Source: Mucor racemosus (lineage: Eukaryota > Mucoromycota > Mucoromycetes > Mucorales > Mucoraceae). Taken from it: 64,000 bases of DNA. Below, in pieces: positions 37,160 through 49,255 of this stretch. The notes under the pieces are model-generated. The model was given only the letters and a program-made list of their open reading frames with translations. It did not search any database and had not been told where the DNA came from. The first letter of the stretch is position 1; each line of letters begins with the position of its first letter. A program made the position numbers and the translations under genes. The DNA lies in contig JAPEHQ010000022.1 in assembly GCA_027405735.1 (NCBI GenBank), forward strand, positions 248,001 through 312,000, given 5' to 3'.

Positions 37160-38215
37160 ACCTATAAATACCCAAAATTGAAAAGCTTCATACTGCCTCT
37201 CATGCACATCAAAGTAATATTTACTCAAGTTCAAGAAATTGCGTTGATTGACTGTGAATGCGTTGATTTCAGTGCAAATTTTAGCATGTATCCGACCAAT
37301 TAGGAGTGCCACTAATGGTACCCAAATAATTTATTAGAATCAACGAGAAAGTTTATTGGAGTGCTTTGGATACCAAAAGATGAAGCAATTTCTAAATTGT
37401 GCTTTTGAGATTGGTATACCAATCAATATGTTAAAATTTGATTATTATATAGAGCTAGAAAGCTTGAATCCATCAACTATAATTAGTCTATCAGTGAACT
37501 GTTCAGAGAAAGGGCTTTGAGAACTTGATCATACTCTCAAATTCAAATTACCATCCTTCGAGCTTTTGGAAACGATATCTCAAATACAAGAGTTATATAC
37601 AATTCATTGGTATGTCTATTAACTCTCGGATTGAAGAATTAGAGTCTTTGATTTTAGAAGGTTTAGAAACATTAGAATTTTGTTATGCAAAATTGGATAC
37701 GAAAAGTTTACCTCGGGTAAGCAATTTTGCTCTTAATTTACGAGAATTGACACTTTATTCTTGTCTTGTAAGGGCTGAAGATGGAGAAACTACAAATGTG
37801 TTCCATATAGGATTATCTAATAGCGTTTTGAGTATATTAAGTGACATCTAAGATTGTACATCTTACTATGATTTAATATTTTGATGATGTTTAAGACCAT
37901 CGTGTTTCAATGTACCACAAATTGAAGATGTCTGGACCTAATTATTCACATTTAAGAACCTTGTGCTTTGGTAATAATCAAGATCAATATTTTATGTTGT
38001 TGGCTGGTAGATCAGCATTGATTCTTTCTGAAAAAGATATTATGTAGTGTGGTCAAGGAACTCCAAGTTTCTATGTTGAATACAAGTCTTTGGAATCATT
38101 CAAAGCAGGCATTGGTACTTTTGCTATCAATATAAAATTTAATAATCAATGTGGATTGATAGATGGATATATAAGACATGATGTAACTTTTGATGAAGGA
38201 TGTGATTAAGTGTAC
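37160..38215 (+). pseudogene. Broken F-box/LRR-like paralog
   Basis: Fragments in several frames resemble the protein at 61477-63543. YPKLKSFILPLMHIKVIFTQ matches the YPNIKTLILNDLLIRSQFN region. LRELTLYSCLVRAEDGETTN with IGLSNSVLSILS matches LDTLILSSCFVFEDEN with MPQSSLSNLSIL. Stops and frameshifts occur at about 37308, 37522 and 37851. The longest intact piece is 37525-37851. It is a decayed paralog, probably of a Mucorales F-box/LRR expansion. Confidence 0.6.
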
Positions 38216-40474
38216 CTGAAAATTAAGATACTTGTCTCCAAGAAACAATACGAATTGAAATATATACATATATATTTATTAAAAAAGGTTTAGTATTTCA
38301 AGGAGCTATACGTAGATTTTACCAATTAGTTTTTCCAATTGAAAAATGTCGATAGGCTCAGGGCATCCCAAAGAGTTTATTCGACCCATATCTTCAAATA
38401 TTCTAAAATCCAAGGCCCAACATTTTTAAATGACACACAGCCAAATGTGGATATTTGATTGTGGAAATGTGAAAACTCAAGATACGAGATATCTGGTAAA
38501 GATTTTTGGTCCTTTAAACTCCATATAATAAACACAATGCCCATATGCGACTAAATAAAAGCGCACAGATCACTCAATTGAAATAAAAGCATTCAAGGCT
38601 GGGTGTACAGTATGTCTCGAGAAGTATATTATATAGGAGTATTTAATGACACACACTATCCAGACTTCAATTGGAAAGCATAAATATATACTTACTAGTA
38701 GTATGTGTTCATTTCATTTATAAAATTATCTTAATGATAGAATATTAAAAAATGTTGTATGGATATCGAATTGGAAAACAAATGTATACATCTTAAAAGA
38801 TATGCATACATTAGCCATTGATACTGCTACTCTTATAAATCCAAATGAAACGAATACACAACAAGCAATGCTACTATACATACATATCCAAATGAAATAT
38901 ATGTTTAGCAAGTAATACTACTACACATATCCATCACAAATGCCATGTTCAAGTAAAATAAATTTACCACACAGCATCTAAAACGAAATGCATAGTAAAT
39001 TAAGGTTTTTCATTTATATTTAGGTTTTTAAATGAATTGCTCTTTTATCATGCGTATCGCTATGATTTGTTTTATTGCTACAAGCATTTAAACGATGATA
39101 ATCGTTATTTTTCTCAGGTGAAAAAATCTCATTTCTATGGGGAAAAAGGTACACTGAAACCCAAAAAAAAAAGACAAAAGACCACAGACAGAAGACCACA
39201 GACAGAAGACCACAGACACACACACACACACATACACACACACACACACACACACATATACATACACACATACACATACACACATACACATACACGCAGA
39301 TACAGACCTCAATCCATCAAGTGCCATTAAAAAACCCCATAGAAAGAGCCAAAGAAAATGTAAAAAGGGTAAGAAGGGTAAGAAAGTAAAGCTAAACTAA
39401 TAAACTAATCTAATAAACTAATCTAATAAACTATCTAATAGACACCAGAGAGCACCAGAGAGAACCAGACTTGAATCATCAGCTACTCATATAATAGATG
39501 TTAATACTTGGTTTTATTATAAATATACAATTGGACTTATATGATAGCTATCATTGAATGAGAATTTGATGTGAGAGTGAGTGAGAGATGAGGAAAAAGA
39601 GAGACAAACAAAGGGAAAAAAGTCTCTTTTTTTATATGTTTTTTTGTGTAATCAATCAACATATTTTTCCTTTTCATTTCAAGGAGTAAGGCGTAAAGTT
39701 GTCTTAATTGATCTTTTACGAGATATACGCATCTTTAGCCGTTGTAACTAGCACCATTAGATTTGTCATAAATTTTGCTACAAAATTAGATGCAACACAT
39801 TCGTAGTATCGAATGCTGATTTTCTGTAAATCAACAAAATGTGTTCCAATGTTCATTGATAAAAAGTAGGCTTTGTTTACTTTCCTTTGAAACATCCTGC
39901 ACTTGATGAAAATGAATATCTTTGATTTGTTTTCGGATTTATAAAAATAAAAGAGAAAACATCCTTACTATCATGAAAAAAGTGCCCGAATGTAAACAAT
40001 ACGCGTAAATCGCAAATCATTTTGTTGCAAAAGTGCAGTAATTCAATTGAAAAAAAAGGTAAGAAATCGATTCAATATACATCTCATGCATTTATTTGCA
40101 ACTGTCAGACCGACAAGTAACACGGACAACTATATATACTTTGTTCTTACTACTACTATTTTAAGGGGTTGTGGGGAACAACGATGATGTGACACAAATA
40201 AACAAGCAAAAGTAAGTTTTTTGGTGCACATGATTATATGGAACACACATCTATACAAGAATTCCATAATAGAAAGTTTTTACGACATTTAATATAGTGT
40301 TACATCTTTGATGAAGCTTTGCAAACGTTACTTTCGCTTTAGGTACGACGTAACTGCTTCAAGCTCAAAAATCCCCCCATACAATTTTGCATTAATTTTT
40401 AGATTTCGTCCAAACAATTACATAATTCGATTTTATAAGAAACAAGAAATACTCTGGTATACTTGAATACTTAT
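38216..40474. other. Intergenic with simple-sequence tracts
   Basis: Apart from the CA-rich microsatellite and short tandem repeats described separately, this is AT-rich non-coding sequence. Frames open across the microsatellite are composition artefacts. Confidence 0.45.
39179..39438. repeat. CA microsatellite and short tandem repeats
   Basis: ACCACAGACAGA repeats (39180-39216) run into a (CA)n/(CATA)n tract at about 39210-39298. At 39395-39438 a 13-15 bp unit TAATAAACTAATC is repeated about three times. Confidence 0.85.
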
Positions 40475-42640
40475 GTAACGCTATCATAGTCTTTTATTAC
40501 TTGTTCCATATTATTAAATGGCTCAAAAAAAAAAACCTTTTAATTTTGAATCTGGTGGACAATTTCTATATCGGAAATACGACATTAAAAGAATTAAAAG
40601 CTAACAGCCAATAGAAACGAAAGCAGGAAAACCGAATATCATTTTATGCAATTAAACATTGTAGACGTATGTCCCTTATTTAGTTGGTATTATACGGCTT
40701 GAATATATTTGAAATTGCAATCGATCTGTAAACACTATATGACAATCACTGAGAAGTGAGCTGTACTACGATCTCGTTCGTTTTCAAAGGTATGTTTGAC
40801 GTGCAAAATATTTGCCCTGACTTTTAACAGGAATATAATCTAATCGCTTATGCATTTTGTAATAAATGATGAAGGTGATCAATTCATGGAATATTTTCTG
40901 ATTGAGGATTACTATTTAGTGGAGACCATTGCCTTTTTCTTTGCCCACAATATGCATATAAAGTTAAAAAAACAATACTTCAGTCTTAACCATTGCTCCC
41001 GAGAGTATATATGACAGAACTACGTCAAATAAATCGATTCATTTGTTGCTCTGTGAGCAAGTATTTATATTTCATTGAAAAAATGTGATTCCTACATTTC
41101 AATCCTATGGTAAATATATCTGATTAATGAATCTATCAATGATCAATGATTGAATAAATTTGAATTTTCAAAATCGCTCTGTGCTCTCTTTTCTATAACT
41201 AGACCCATACTAATCAGCTGTTAGGATTTACATTAGACACTGCTAAATAGATATTATTTAGTTGCATTACCCTACCTATTCTTAAATTTATATTATTTCT
41301 CACGAAAAGCTCAAAAAGACCTAAAATTCACTGCTTTTTCCTTGAAAACTGTGTCTCACTTTTCACCACTACTCAACGTTTTCTTTCATTAAACAACACC
41401 ACAAATAAATTATATGCCAATGTACCTGAGATGTTCAGCTTTAATTCAAAAACAAGTATCCAAAAATATCCTACTTTTTGCAGTTGGTATTAATTTTTCA
41501 GTGCTAATGTTTCAGATGATTACACGTATTTCACTGATAAGAATTGAAAACTTTGAACCTTCATATCTCTGCAAAACATTAAGCTATACTAACACTTTTT
41601 AATAATAAAACGTACTTGTTTTAAATTACTCTATAACATATTTCAATATAAAAAAATTCTGAGCACTTTTATTTTTTTTTCATTTTTTTGACATTTTTGT
41701 AGTAGATTTCAAAATATTTGTTAAATTGACCAGCATTGCTTTTACATTCATATAATCAATCTCATTAAGCTCTCTCGGATCCAATTTAATTTTTCTAAAA
41801 TTATTGATTTTTCGTCGAGATATCCTCAAAAGTGTGTACAAAGGAATACCTTCACTTCTAGCTTCAATTTCCCCCTGTATACCCTCATCCCAAATTCTGA
41901 ATTTCAAAAAAAATTGGATAAAATGCTTGTTTTCTCTATGAAAAATAAAGCTAGAAGGTTCAACAATGACTCAATCGATAGATATTTTTGTTGAATAATA
42001 TATTCAATACTTATGTTTGAGGTGTAATTATAAAAAGTGATGTGTATCACCAAAAAACCTCCACATTTTCAATCACATTTTAAACAAACTTTAATATGAA
42101 ATATTTGTTTGAATTTTGCTTAGATGGATGCAACATTTAAAACTGTACAAAAAACATTTAATACACTAGTCCTACTTAATCTGCAGTTCATGAGCTATTG
42201 CACAATTTTGGTTTTCGATACATTTTTAACCATTTTTTTCATCATCAAATCAATTTTGGAACCCCATTACTATAGGGCTCAAGCTGTGATATGAATTATT
42301 ATTGTAATAACCTCTACAAAAAATTAATATTTTTTGCTGAAACAAAAAATGCAGTGTAGCTTGGAGCTAGATCTATCTTGTGAATACAAAAAATGAATAC
42401 CTCATCAATATAAGTGCTCAGTTTTTATAACCATTTGTAGTTGTACCTTGTTAATTTTTGGTCAATGTTTGAGCAATGCACTTATATTCTGGTATTGATA
42501 TTTCTATTTTACGAAAGATATTAATGGCCTATAAAGTCAGTATACGCCTTTTTTGAAGACTTTACGTAATTCGACTCAATATTAGCCAAAAACTTTTGAG
42601 AACCATCTAAAATTATCTGAAACCTACTTGTCATGAGCCT
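40475..42640 (-). repeat. Dispersed repeat R2, copy III
   Basis: Co-linear with 56655-59290 over its full length except for the LTR insertion in the latter. It starts at CTATCATAGTCTTTTATTAC and ends near GAAACCTACTTGTCATGAG. It contains the R2 core (41165 to about 42500) plus a 690-bp extension absent from copies I and II. Coding potential is not consistent between copies. Confidence 0.75.
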
Positions 42641-43316
42641 GAGAGAAATATAGGTAAAAACAATTATATATCAGTTTCCATATTTTTTTATTATGCATTT
42701 GGTAAGTTTAAACAACAAGCTTGTTACCTGTGAAGTAAACTAAGCTAGATTTCTCCCATCACAAAATACCTAAATTGAATGTCATCTTATTGGAATCATG
42801 CTATCAAAGATATGACTGTATAGTAAATAGTAAATAGACAATTGCATGAAGATAACAAGAGTGTAATACTCGAATAAGATATGTTAAAATACTAAAGTGA
42901 TGTGCAGTATCCTAAATAAAACAGAAAAAGTACATGCTTATCAAGAAGAACAAGCAAGGGCTGTTCTAAAAGCATGATTGGCAGAATATATTTAGAGCAC
43001 TGTTCTTGATCCACCAAATCAATAACCAAACAGCCCAACGTTTATACTCAAATGTAATGGAATCATTGTTGATAATTGCAATACAATTGCCAGACAGTAA
43101 ATAATCACTAAATAATATAAATAGAGACGTAGAATAATCATTTTATTGCACCTTATTTATATTTTAATAAAGAAGGATTTTAACAGTAATCTTGTATCGA
43201 TTTTTACCCCTTATTTTACTACAACCTGATATTTGCGCTTATTAAGGTCAATAGGCCTACCAGTTCTCGCCAAACAATATATGATGGAAAGGTAAAGCAT
43301 ATAAAATTAATTAAAT
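42641..43316. other. Intergenic, no gene seen
   Basis: AT-rich, between R2 copy III and R1 copy IV. Nothing recognised. Confidence 0.4.
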
Positions 43317-46300
43317 GCTACGGCCGAACAACTATGCTTCCCATGGGCATAATAATCTGTACAGATGGGCAGAATAAAACTTTTTTGTGCAGATCAGGCA
43401 GTCCAGATGAGCAGAGCAATGAGATCAAGGTTATTTATTAGTCAATTTATTAAAGTATATCAATCATAATATAATTAATAACGAAGATAATTTGAATGGT
43501 TTAGAACAGATGTGAGTTACTCTGATTCAACAGAATTGCCTTATTGACGAGATATATCAACTTGAAATTTGGTGTTTGAAAGAGTTCTGCCCATGTTCTT
43601 CTTTCGGGAACCAAATGGGAACAACGACAACAATCTGTTTGGTAACACTAAAAGTAGTATTTATGCCTTTGTAAATTTCTGTTTGTAACACACAAAATCT
43701 TTTTTCTTCCCTACTCTTTCCTCAGCTCTTTTATTTACAGTACGTTTGAGGCTACAACAAAAAGACTAATATTTTTTTATAAACTGAAATCAAGAAGCAG
43801 GATAGCAAGTACAAGTACATATTTTTCCTATTGTTTATTTGGAAATAAATTATTAACTGTTAATGTTAGGATGCGTTATAATACCTTTCTCGAACAAAAG
43901 AAGCACCTAGGACTTAAACATTTTGTTCGATTATCTACGTTATAATCAATGCTCTTTTGGTCTAAAGTCGATATCTACCTGGAGAAAAACTGGTGATTAT
44001 AAAAGTATGTATAGTATTAAATTCATTTGAATGAATAAATAAACTACTCATGTTAGTCTATTTAGTTTCTAAAAAGACTATTTCTATTTAGTGGCCAACA
44101 GCTAAGAAGATGAAAACAAGATGTTGTCTTGTATATCACTACCAACTATCAAAGGTACACCATAGTTCTTACCTATTAGCTTGTTATTGATAATTAATTT
44201 TACTAATAAATCAATTTTTATAGGTCAACAAAATTAAGTTTGTTCTGGTAAAGCATTGAATAAATTAGCTTGAGACAAAGAGGGTAAAAAGGTGGCAATA
44301 GGTCCCAGTGATGGCCATGTTTATGTTTATGATGTTGGAGCGGTAACACTAAAACTTAATGTAAATCACCTCTAGCACATTAATCATCAAGTAAGACTAT
44401 ATTATCATCAAATAAACTACCACACAATATTAAAACGTATAAATATTGACAGTAATAAGCTTGAATCAGGTGGGTACAGCACCGTAAATTCTTGAAAAAG
44501 TTCACAAGTATTATAAAATCTCTTATTTTTAAGACTAACAAAGCTTATAAGCGGAATATTAATTTTGAAAATTATTCTTGTCCAGATCATCAATTTTGGC
44601 ATTTTTTAATTTTTTTTTTCTGTTTTTGCAAATCTAGAGTTAATTATACTACCAATTATGAAAACAAAAAGTATAAACATATGCAGAATTTAGCGCTCTA
44701 TTTGCTCAATAAAAAATAACAAATATTTTTGTTGTAAAATATTACATAAAAATCCTTTAATCAAAAAACCGTTTTCGGGGCAAAACTGCAAATTTTCATT
44801 ACTTAATATTTAATATTAAGCTTTTATAAAATGTGCAATAGCTATGGCTACAATTTTCTCTCACATTGTAGTATATTTAAACGTTGATTTTGGTATCAAA
44901 AATTGATTTTTCTGTTTTTTGATCAAAATCATGAGTGTTGGTAAGGATAAAATGAGTCCCGAGAATGTCCGCTACAAAAACTGAATTTTCAGACCGCACA
45001 TGGTTAAATATAAGAAAAGTTGAAAAAAACGCCTTTTTATTTAAAGCTTAGATATACCATAATATCATAATAGACTTAGCCGTTCAATCTTGCTATCATG
45101 CGCAATTAAGGCGTCGCTTTACGGGGTCGCTTTTGCAATTTTTTAATGAATGTATGATATGACAGATGGTTTTTCTGGTAGAAAATTGTATGTTTCTATT
45201 ATAGTAACAGATATTTCCTATTTTGCTTAGTTTATAGTTCAGGTGCTGTAATGCTGCTTTTACATCGGCTAAAATGTTCAATTTAGCAAGGTTTTAAATG
45301 CACTAAATAATGTAAAGCCTTGAAAATCGTTTTATACTTGTGTTGTTTCTCACTTTTTGTTTTCATATTCCAAGGATATATTCACTGTTTGATAAGGCAT
45401 ATCAAACTATCAAGCTGGTATTCTTTTCTTATATCTGAATACGCATTCTAACATAAGGGACCAATGTTTTCAATATAGTAGTAGGTAGCAGTCGTTATAT
45501 TAGAGACTGATATTTTTATTTAATCGCATTTTAGGATCCAATATCATTATTTACTACTGTATTGTTGGCGTATTTCTTGATTACCAGATCAAATCGAAGG
45601 CATTATTATTTATATATACTCAATAAAAAGCTAGAAATAGCTACAAACCCACGAAATGTTCCAGAAAAGTGATAAATTTTTAAATGATATAGAAATAAAA
45701 AGAAAGAATAGTCTAATGTTTTGTCTAATAACCATAGTTTTGATCGTAGCTATACCTAAAAACAAGACTTTTTAAAGATGACAATCGTAAACTAAAATAT
45801 TAAGTTTAAAGGTTAATTTGTTTAAATTTAATGTGTGATAATAAAGTAACATATATAACCTTAGATTTGGCTTGCATATAAACTTAAGCAGCAAGTGTTA
45901 TTTAATTTTATGCTAGAGCAAAAATCATTGTTGCTGTAAACATTATATCTATAAACATATTTACAAATGAAGATAATCGTAAATATACTGGCTCTTGCGT
46001 GTATTGTTCTTCTACATCAACGACGTATTGAATTGTATTATCTATAATCTATATTAATAAAAACAAATGTAATTTAAAAACCCATTCCAGTGAAAAAAAA
46101 ATGCAATGGGATTTTGAGAACCGCACGATGCTCATGTACAAACCAATTTGTGCCCATACGATCAGCTCATTATGCTCATGATCAGATTTTATTATTATGC
46201 ATACATGGGATTAATGTTATGCCAACGGACAGAATATATAATTCCGCACATACAGGGCTAGCATTGTGTTTGTGTGCAGTTTCTTTTGTTGTACCTATGT

Positions 46301-46323
46301 GCATATTGTTATCCTCTGTTTAA
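43317..46323 (+). repeat. Dispersed repeat R1, copy IV
   Basis: Begins with GCTACGGCCGAAC (43317-43329), the near-inverse of the GTTGGCCGTAGTGC end of copies II and III. Then follow block E (43440-44215), a deleted block B (only CAATTTTTATAGGTCA remains), block A (44235-45463) and block C (45464-46320). The right terminal repeat is missing here. The candidate inverted ends suggest a DNA transposon with long degenerate termini. Confidence 0.65.
44235..44342 (+). pseudogene. Dynein intermediate-chain-like WD40 fragment in R1 copy IV
   Basis: Only the second half is present: SGKALNKLA, a stop replacing W, DKEGKKVAIGPSDGHVYVY, then DVGAV. The 5' part was removed with most of block B. Confidence 0.58.
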
Positions 46324-48305
46324 TTCAGTTGCTCGAATTTGAAAAACCTTTATTATCAGTAATATTTAAAACTACCAACTGGTAATGTCTTTTTATTCTC
46401 ATTTTTTGACCCAATATTACGGAAAGTGAATTATTCTATTTCGTGGAAAACTCGATTTAGTGGACACTTTTCTCCCTCCAAATAATTTCACTAAATCGAA
46501 TCAAGGCTGCACTGGAATCATACTTCTATTATTCAATAGTAGTAGCTTGATAATAGACGCATGGAATGTAACATTGTTTGATTTGTATGGTGTTAAACAT
46601 CATGGATTGACAAGTTTTCTAAATTGGTAGGTCAGCCATTAATTCATATATAATAATTTTGATAAAACATCGGATATAAATCCAAACGGCTACCCTTTGC
46701 AATCGTAGTTACTTTTAGTGCTGATCTGAAGGATTACAAAAGTTTTAGCCTCCAAAAATTGCTGTGGAAATGAAGAAATGAAAACGCATACAATAGAAAA
46801 AACAAAAACAAAAAAAAAAGGATTCACAATCATGAGGTTCAGGGGTCCAAAAAATCTCAAAAGTTTTGAGAAAAAAACGCCCCTGAAACTTCAATATGTA
46901 ATTAAGCATTGAAAACCAAGAATATGTAGCTTAGAAACCTCTATCTACAAACTTATTCAAATCTCGATGATATATTTGACATCTTAAATCGAGTTTTTAA
47001 GCGGGAGGAAGGCAAGTGTTTCACTTTTAAAACCTTCATACTCGCTGAAAAATTGACATGAATAGAAATAACTCTTTTGTCAATATTCTGTAACGTATCA
47101 AGTATAGCCCTGAGAGTTATTGGGAAATAGATCTTATTTTTATAAAGAGGAAACTAATAAAGAGACTAGGTAGTGATTCAATCACGGAGAACGTAGGGTC
47201 TTTATTATAAAATGAAAAGGGAGCCAAGAATTGTTAGGTCTCGGTTTCTGAAGATATTTATACTACAACTTCTATTAAATGTCAGTTCTAATAGGAATTG
47301 AAACTGAATAAAAAGACGAAAACTGACAAGCCCTACATTTTTTAATTCATGATTATTTATTGAAATGGGGACACGCTCCAATTTTGAATATCACCATATA
47401 AAATTGTAAAATTAGATATGCACATATGACTGAGCTTGAATCCAAAAAGTGTTCAAATGGAAAAAAAATCCTAATATGTTTAATTGCTCACAAAAGCCCA
47501 TAGTAAGTTGAACTAGCGTATTAAATATCTTGCGTTTAGTTTCTCATTCTGAATCGATCTGTGTAGGTTTTGAAAATGTTTTTCTCATAAAATCTCTAGT
47601 AAATTTAATGTCAAATTTTAACGGTTTTTGATTAAAAAGTACCCTTCATTTAAATGCAACCCTAAAATATTTTATTTTCAAATTATGCGCAACAAAATTA
47701 TCTACAGAATGAGTATTTATACGTAGTTGTAGCCCTATTTTTCGTGGGGATATTAATTTTTTTTTGTTCATTTGTTTGGTCGGCGAAAAGTTATCCTTGA
47801 ATATGCTCATCCAAAATAGATTGTTTTTTGTATCACCAAAAATCAATCATTCAATTTCAATTTTCTCTACGAAAATTCAATATTTTTTGACGAGGTAAAA
47901 TTCGTTAGATAGATACTAATGAGTACTATCCTATGGTTCTAGTTTTGCATACATGTCATCCATTTATGGATCACTATAACAGAAAAAGTGCTCTCACAAA
48001 ATTTATAAAAAAATAAAAAAGTCTTTACAGCCATCCAAAACCTAGATATCCTGGTAGAGAATGAAAAATAATCTAGACTTTACTTAATAACCATCATTGC
48101 AATACTTTAGTATTTTCTCGACCTATTTTCATTTCAAATGCCGTTTCTCAATTTTAAGCTGGCCATTTTGGCATTATTATTCAAATTAGTGTTAGCTTGC
48201 CCTGTAGTTCATCAGGCGACTATTACTAGATAAATAGATATTGTCGAAAACTGACTACAACAAGATGAAAAATGCAAAAGCCTTGAAAACTTGGTTGGCG
48301 CTTAC
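46324..48305. other. Intergenic, possibly a very diverged R2 copy
   Basis: No gene. Positions 47340-47900 share short landmarks with R2 (TTTTCTCTACGAAAA, a TCGTGGGGATATTAATTTT module, ATGCTCATCCAAAATAGATT), but similarity is too low to be sure. Positions 46460-46514 hold a possible decayed transposon terminus (TCACTAAATCGAATCAAGG, then CTGCACTG). Confidence 0.4.
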
Positions 48306-48731
48306 CGACTTTTATAAAACTTGTTGTATGCCACCATGTACCATACGTTATTACCTTCTGCTGTATCAATACATCTTACAATCTATTTACTACGACATGT
48401 ATTGATGTGCAAAGCCTTGATATCAAATATAAGAGACTCCCTAGCATACTAAGTTTATCCAGCAATTACCAAGAACGCTTGGACCTCAGTTATAACACTA
48501 TATTATGTCATCCCAGGGGTTAATCAATAAAGTAGTGGCTATCAAATCAACATCCAGGCACATTTAGCGCAGCATTAAAACAAGGCAACTCAGAAGCTCT
48601 GAAAGCAGGTTTAAATTATGAATGATCCATCTCAATCCATATATTACTATCAAACAGATCGAATGATTCAATAGTGCCTTAAATTACATCTCAGGAACTC
48701 AATGTCAAATCGATATAAAAGGCCATACTTT
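48306..48731 (-). repeat. R1-associated D block, inverted and cut by an LTR
   Basis: Reverse complement of 5250-5670. It stops at GGCCATACTTT, exactly where the gypsy LTR begins, so the retrotransposon inserted into this repeat. Confidence 0.7.
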
Positions 48732-49130
48732 TGTCATAAACTTGTCAAGCTTAATTTGTTATTATACTACTATCCTAAACACATCATACCTTATTACCTT
48801 ATTCAAATCGCATATCAATCTCCAGCTTATCCAAGACATCCTATTACTACACGCACTGTGACACAACCAATGACCACATTACAATATCAACTTACTCGCA
48901 TTCAAGTTATAGAGTAATTCAGTAACACTGTGTCCCTGAAGTCTAGTTCATGAAGGGAACTAGACTCTTGAATAATTTAGTATAAATAACCATCTTATTT
49001 TCATAATTCCTTTTATTTTTTTGTCAGTTCTCCTCATCATTTCCCTTATTATATATTCTGAAATAAACCTTAACATAACAAATAAGTCTTTGTCTGTATC
49101 TCTTGCCCCTTATATAATATAACACTGATA
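48732..49130 (+). repeat. 5' LTR of the gypsy element (family L1)
   Basis: Starts TGTCATAAACTTGTCAAGC at the break in the D block. It has a TAGTATAAATAA promoter-like box at about 48978. The 3' boundary is taken from the end of similarity to the solo LTR at 30832-31230; both are about 399 bp. Confidence 0.7.
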
Positions 49131-49255
49131 TTAGAACTGACTCAATACCGCATAAAGCTTAAGCTTAACCCCTGAATAATCTTGTCTGTCCCTGTTTAAT
49201 TTGCCTAGCAATCCTGTCTATCCTTGTTTAATTTGCCTATCAAATTAATTCTGTA

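Noticed and set aside
39020..39330. Open frames across the CA-rich tract on both strands
   Set aside because: Low-complexity (HT)n and (CV)n products of a microsatellite, open only because dinucleotide repeats lack stops.
48702..48917. 71-codon frame reading NRYKRPYFCHK
   Set aside because: Crosses the D block/LTR junction and lies in LTR sequence shared with the solo LTR. Not a gene.
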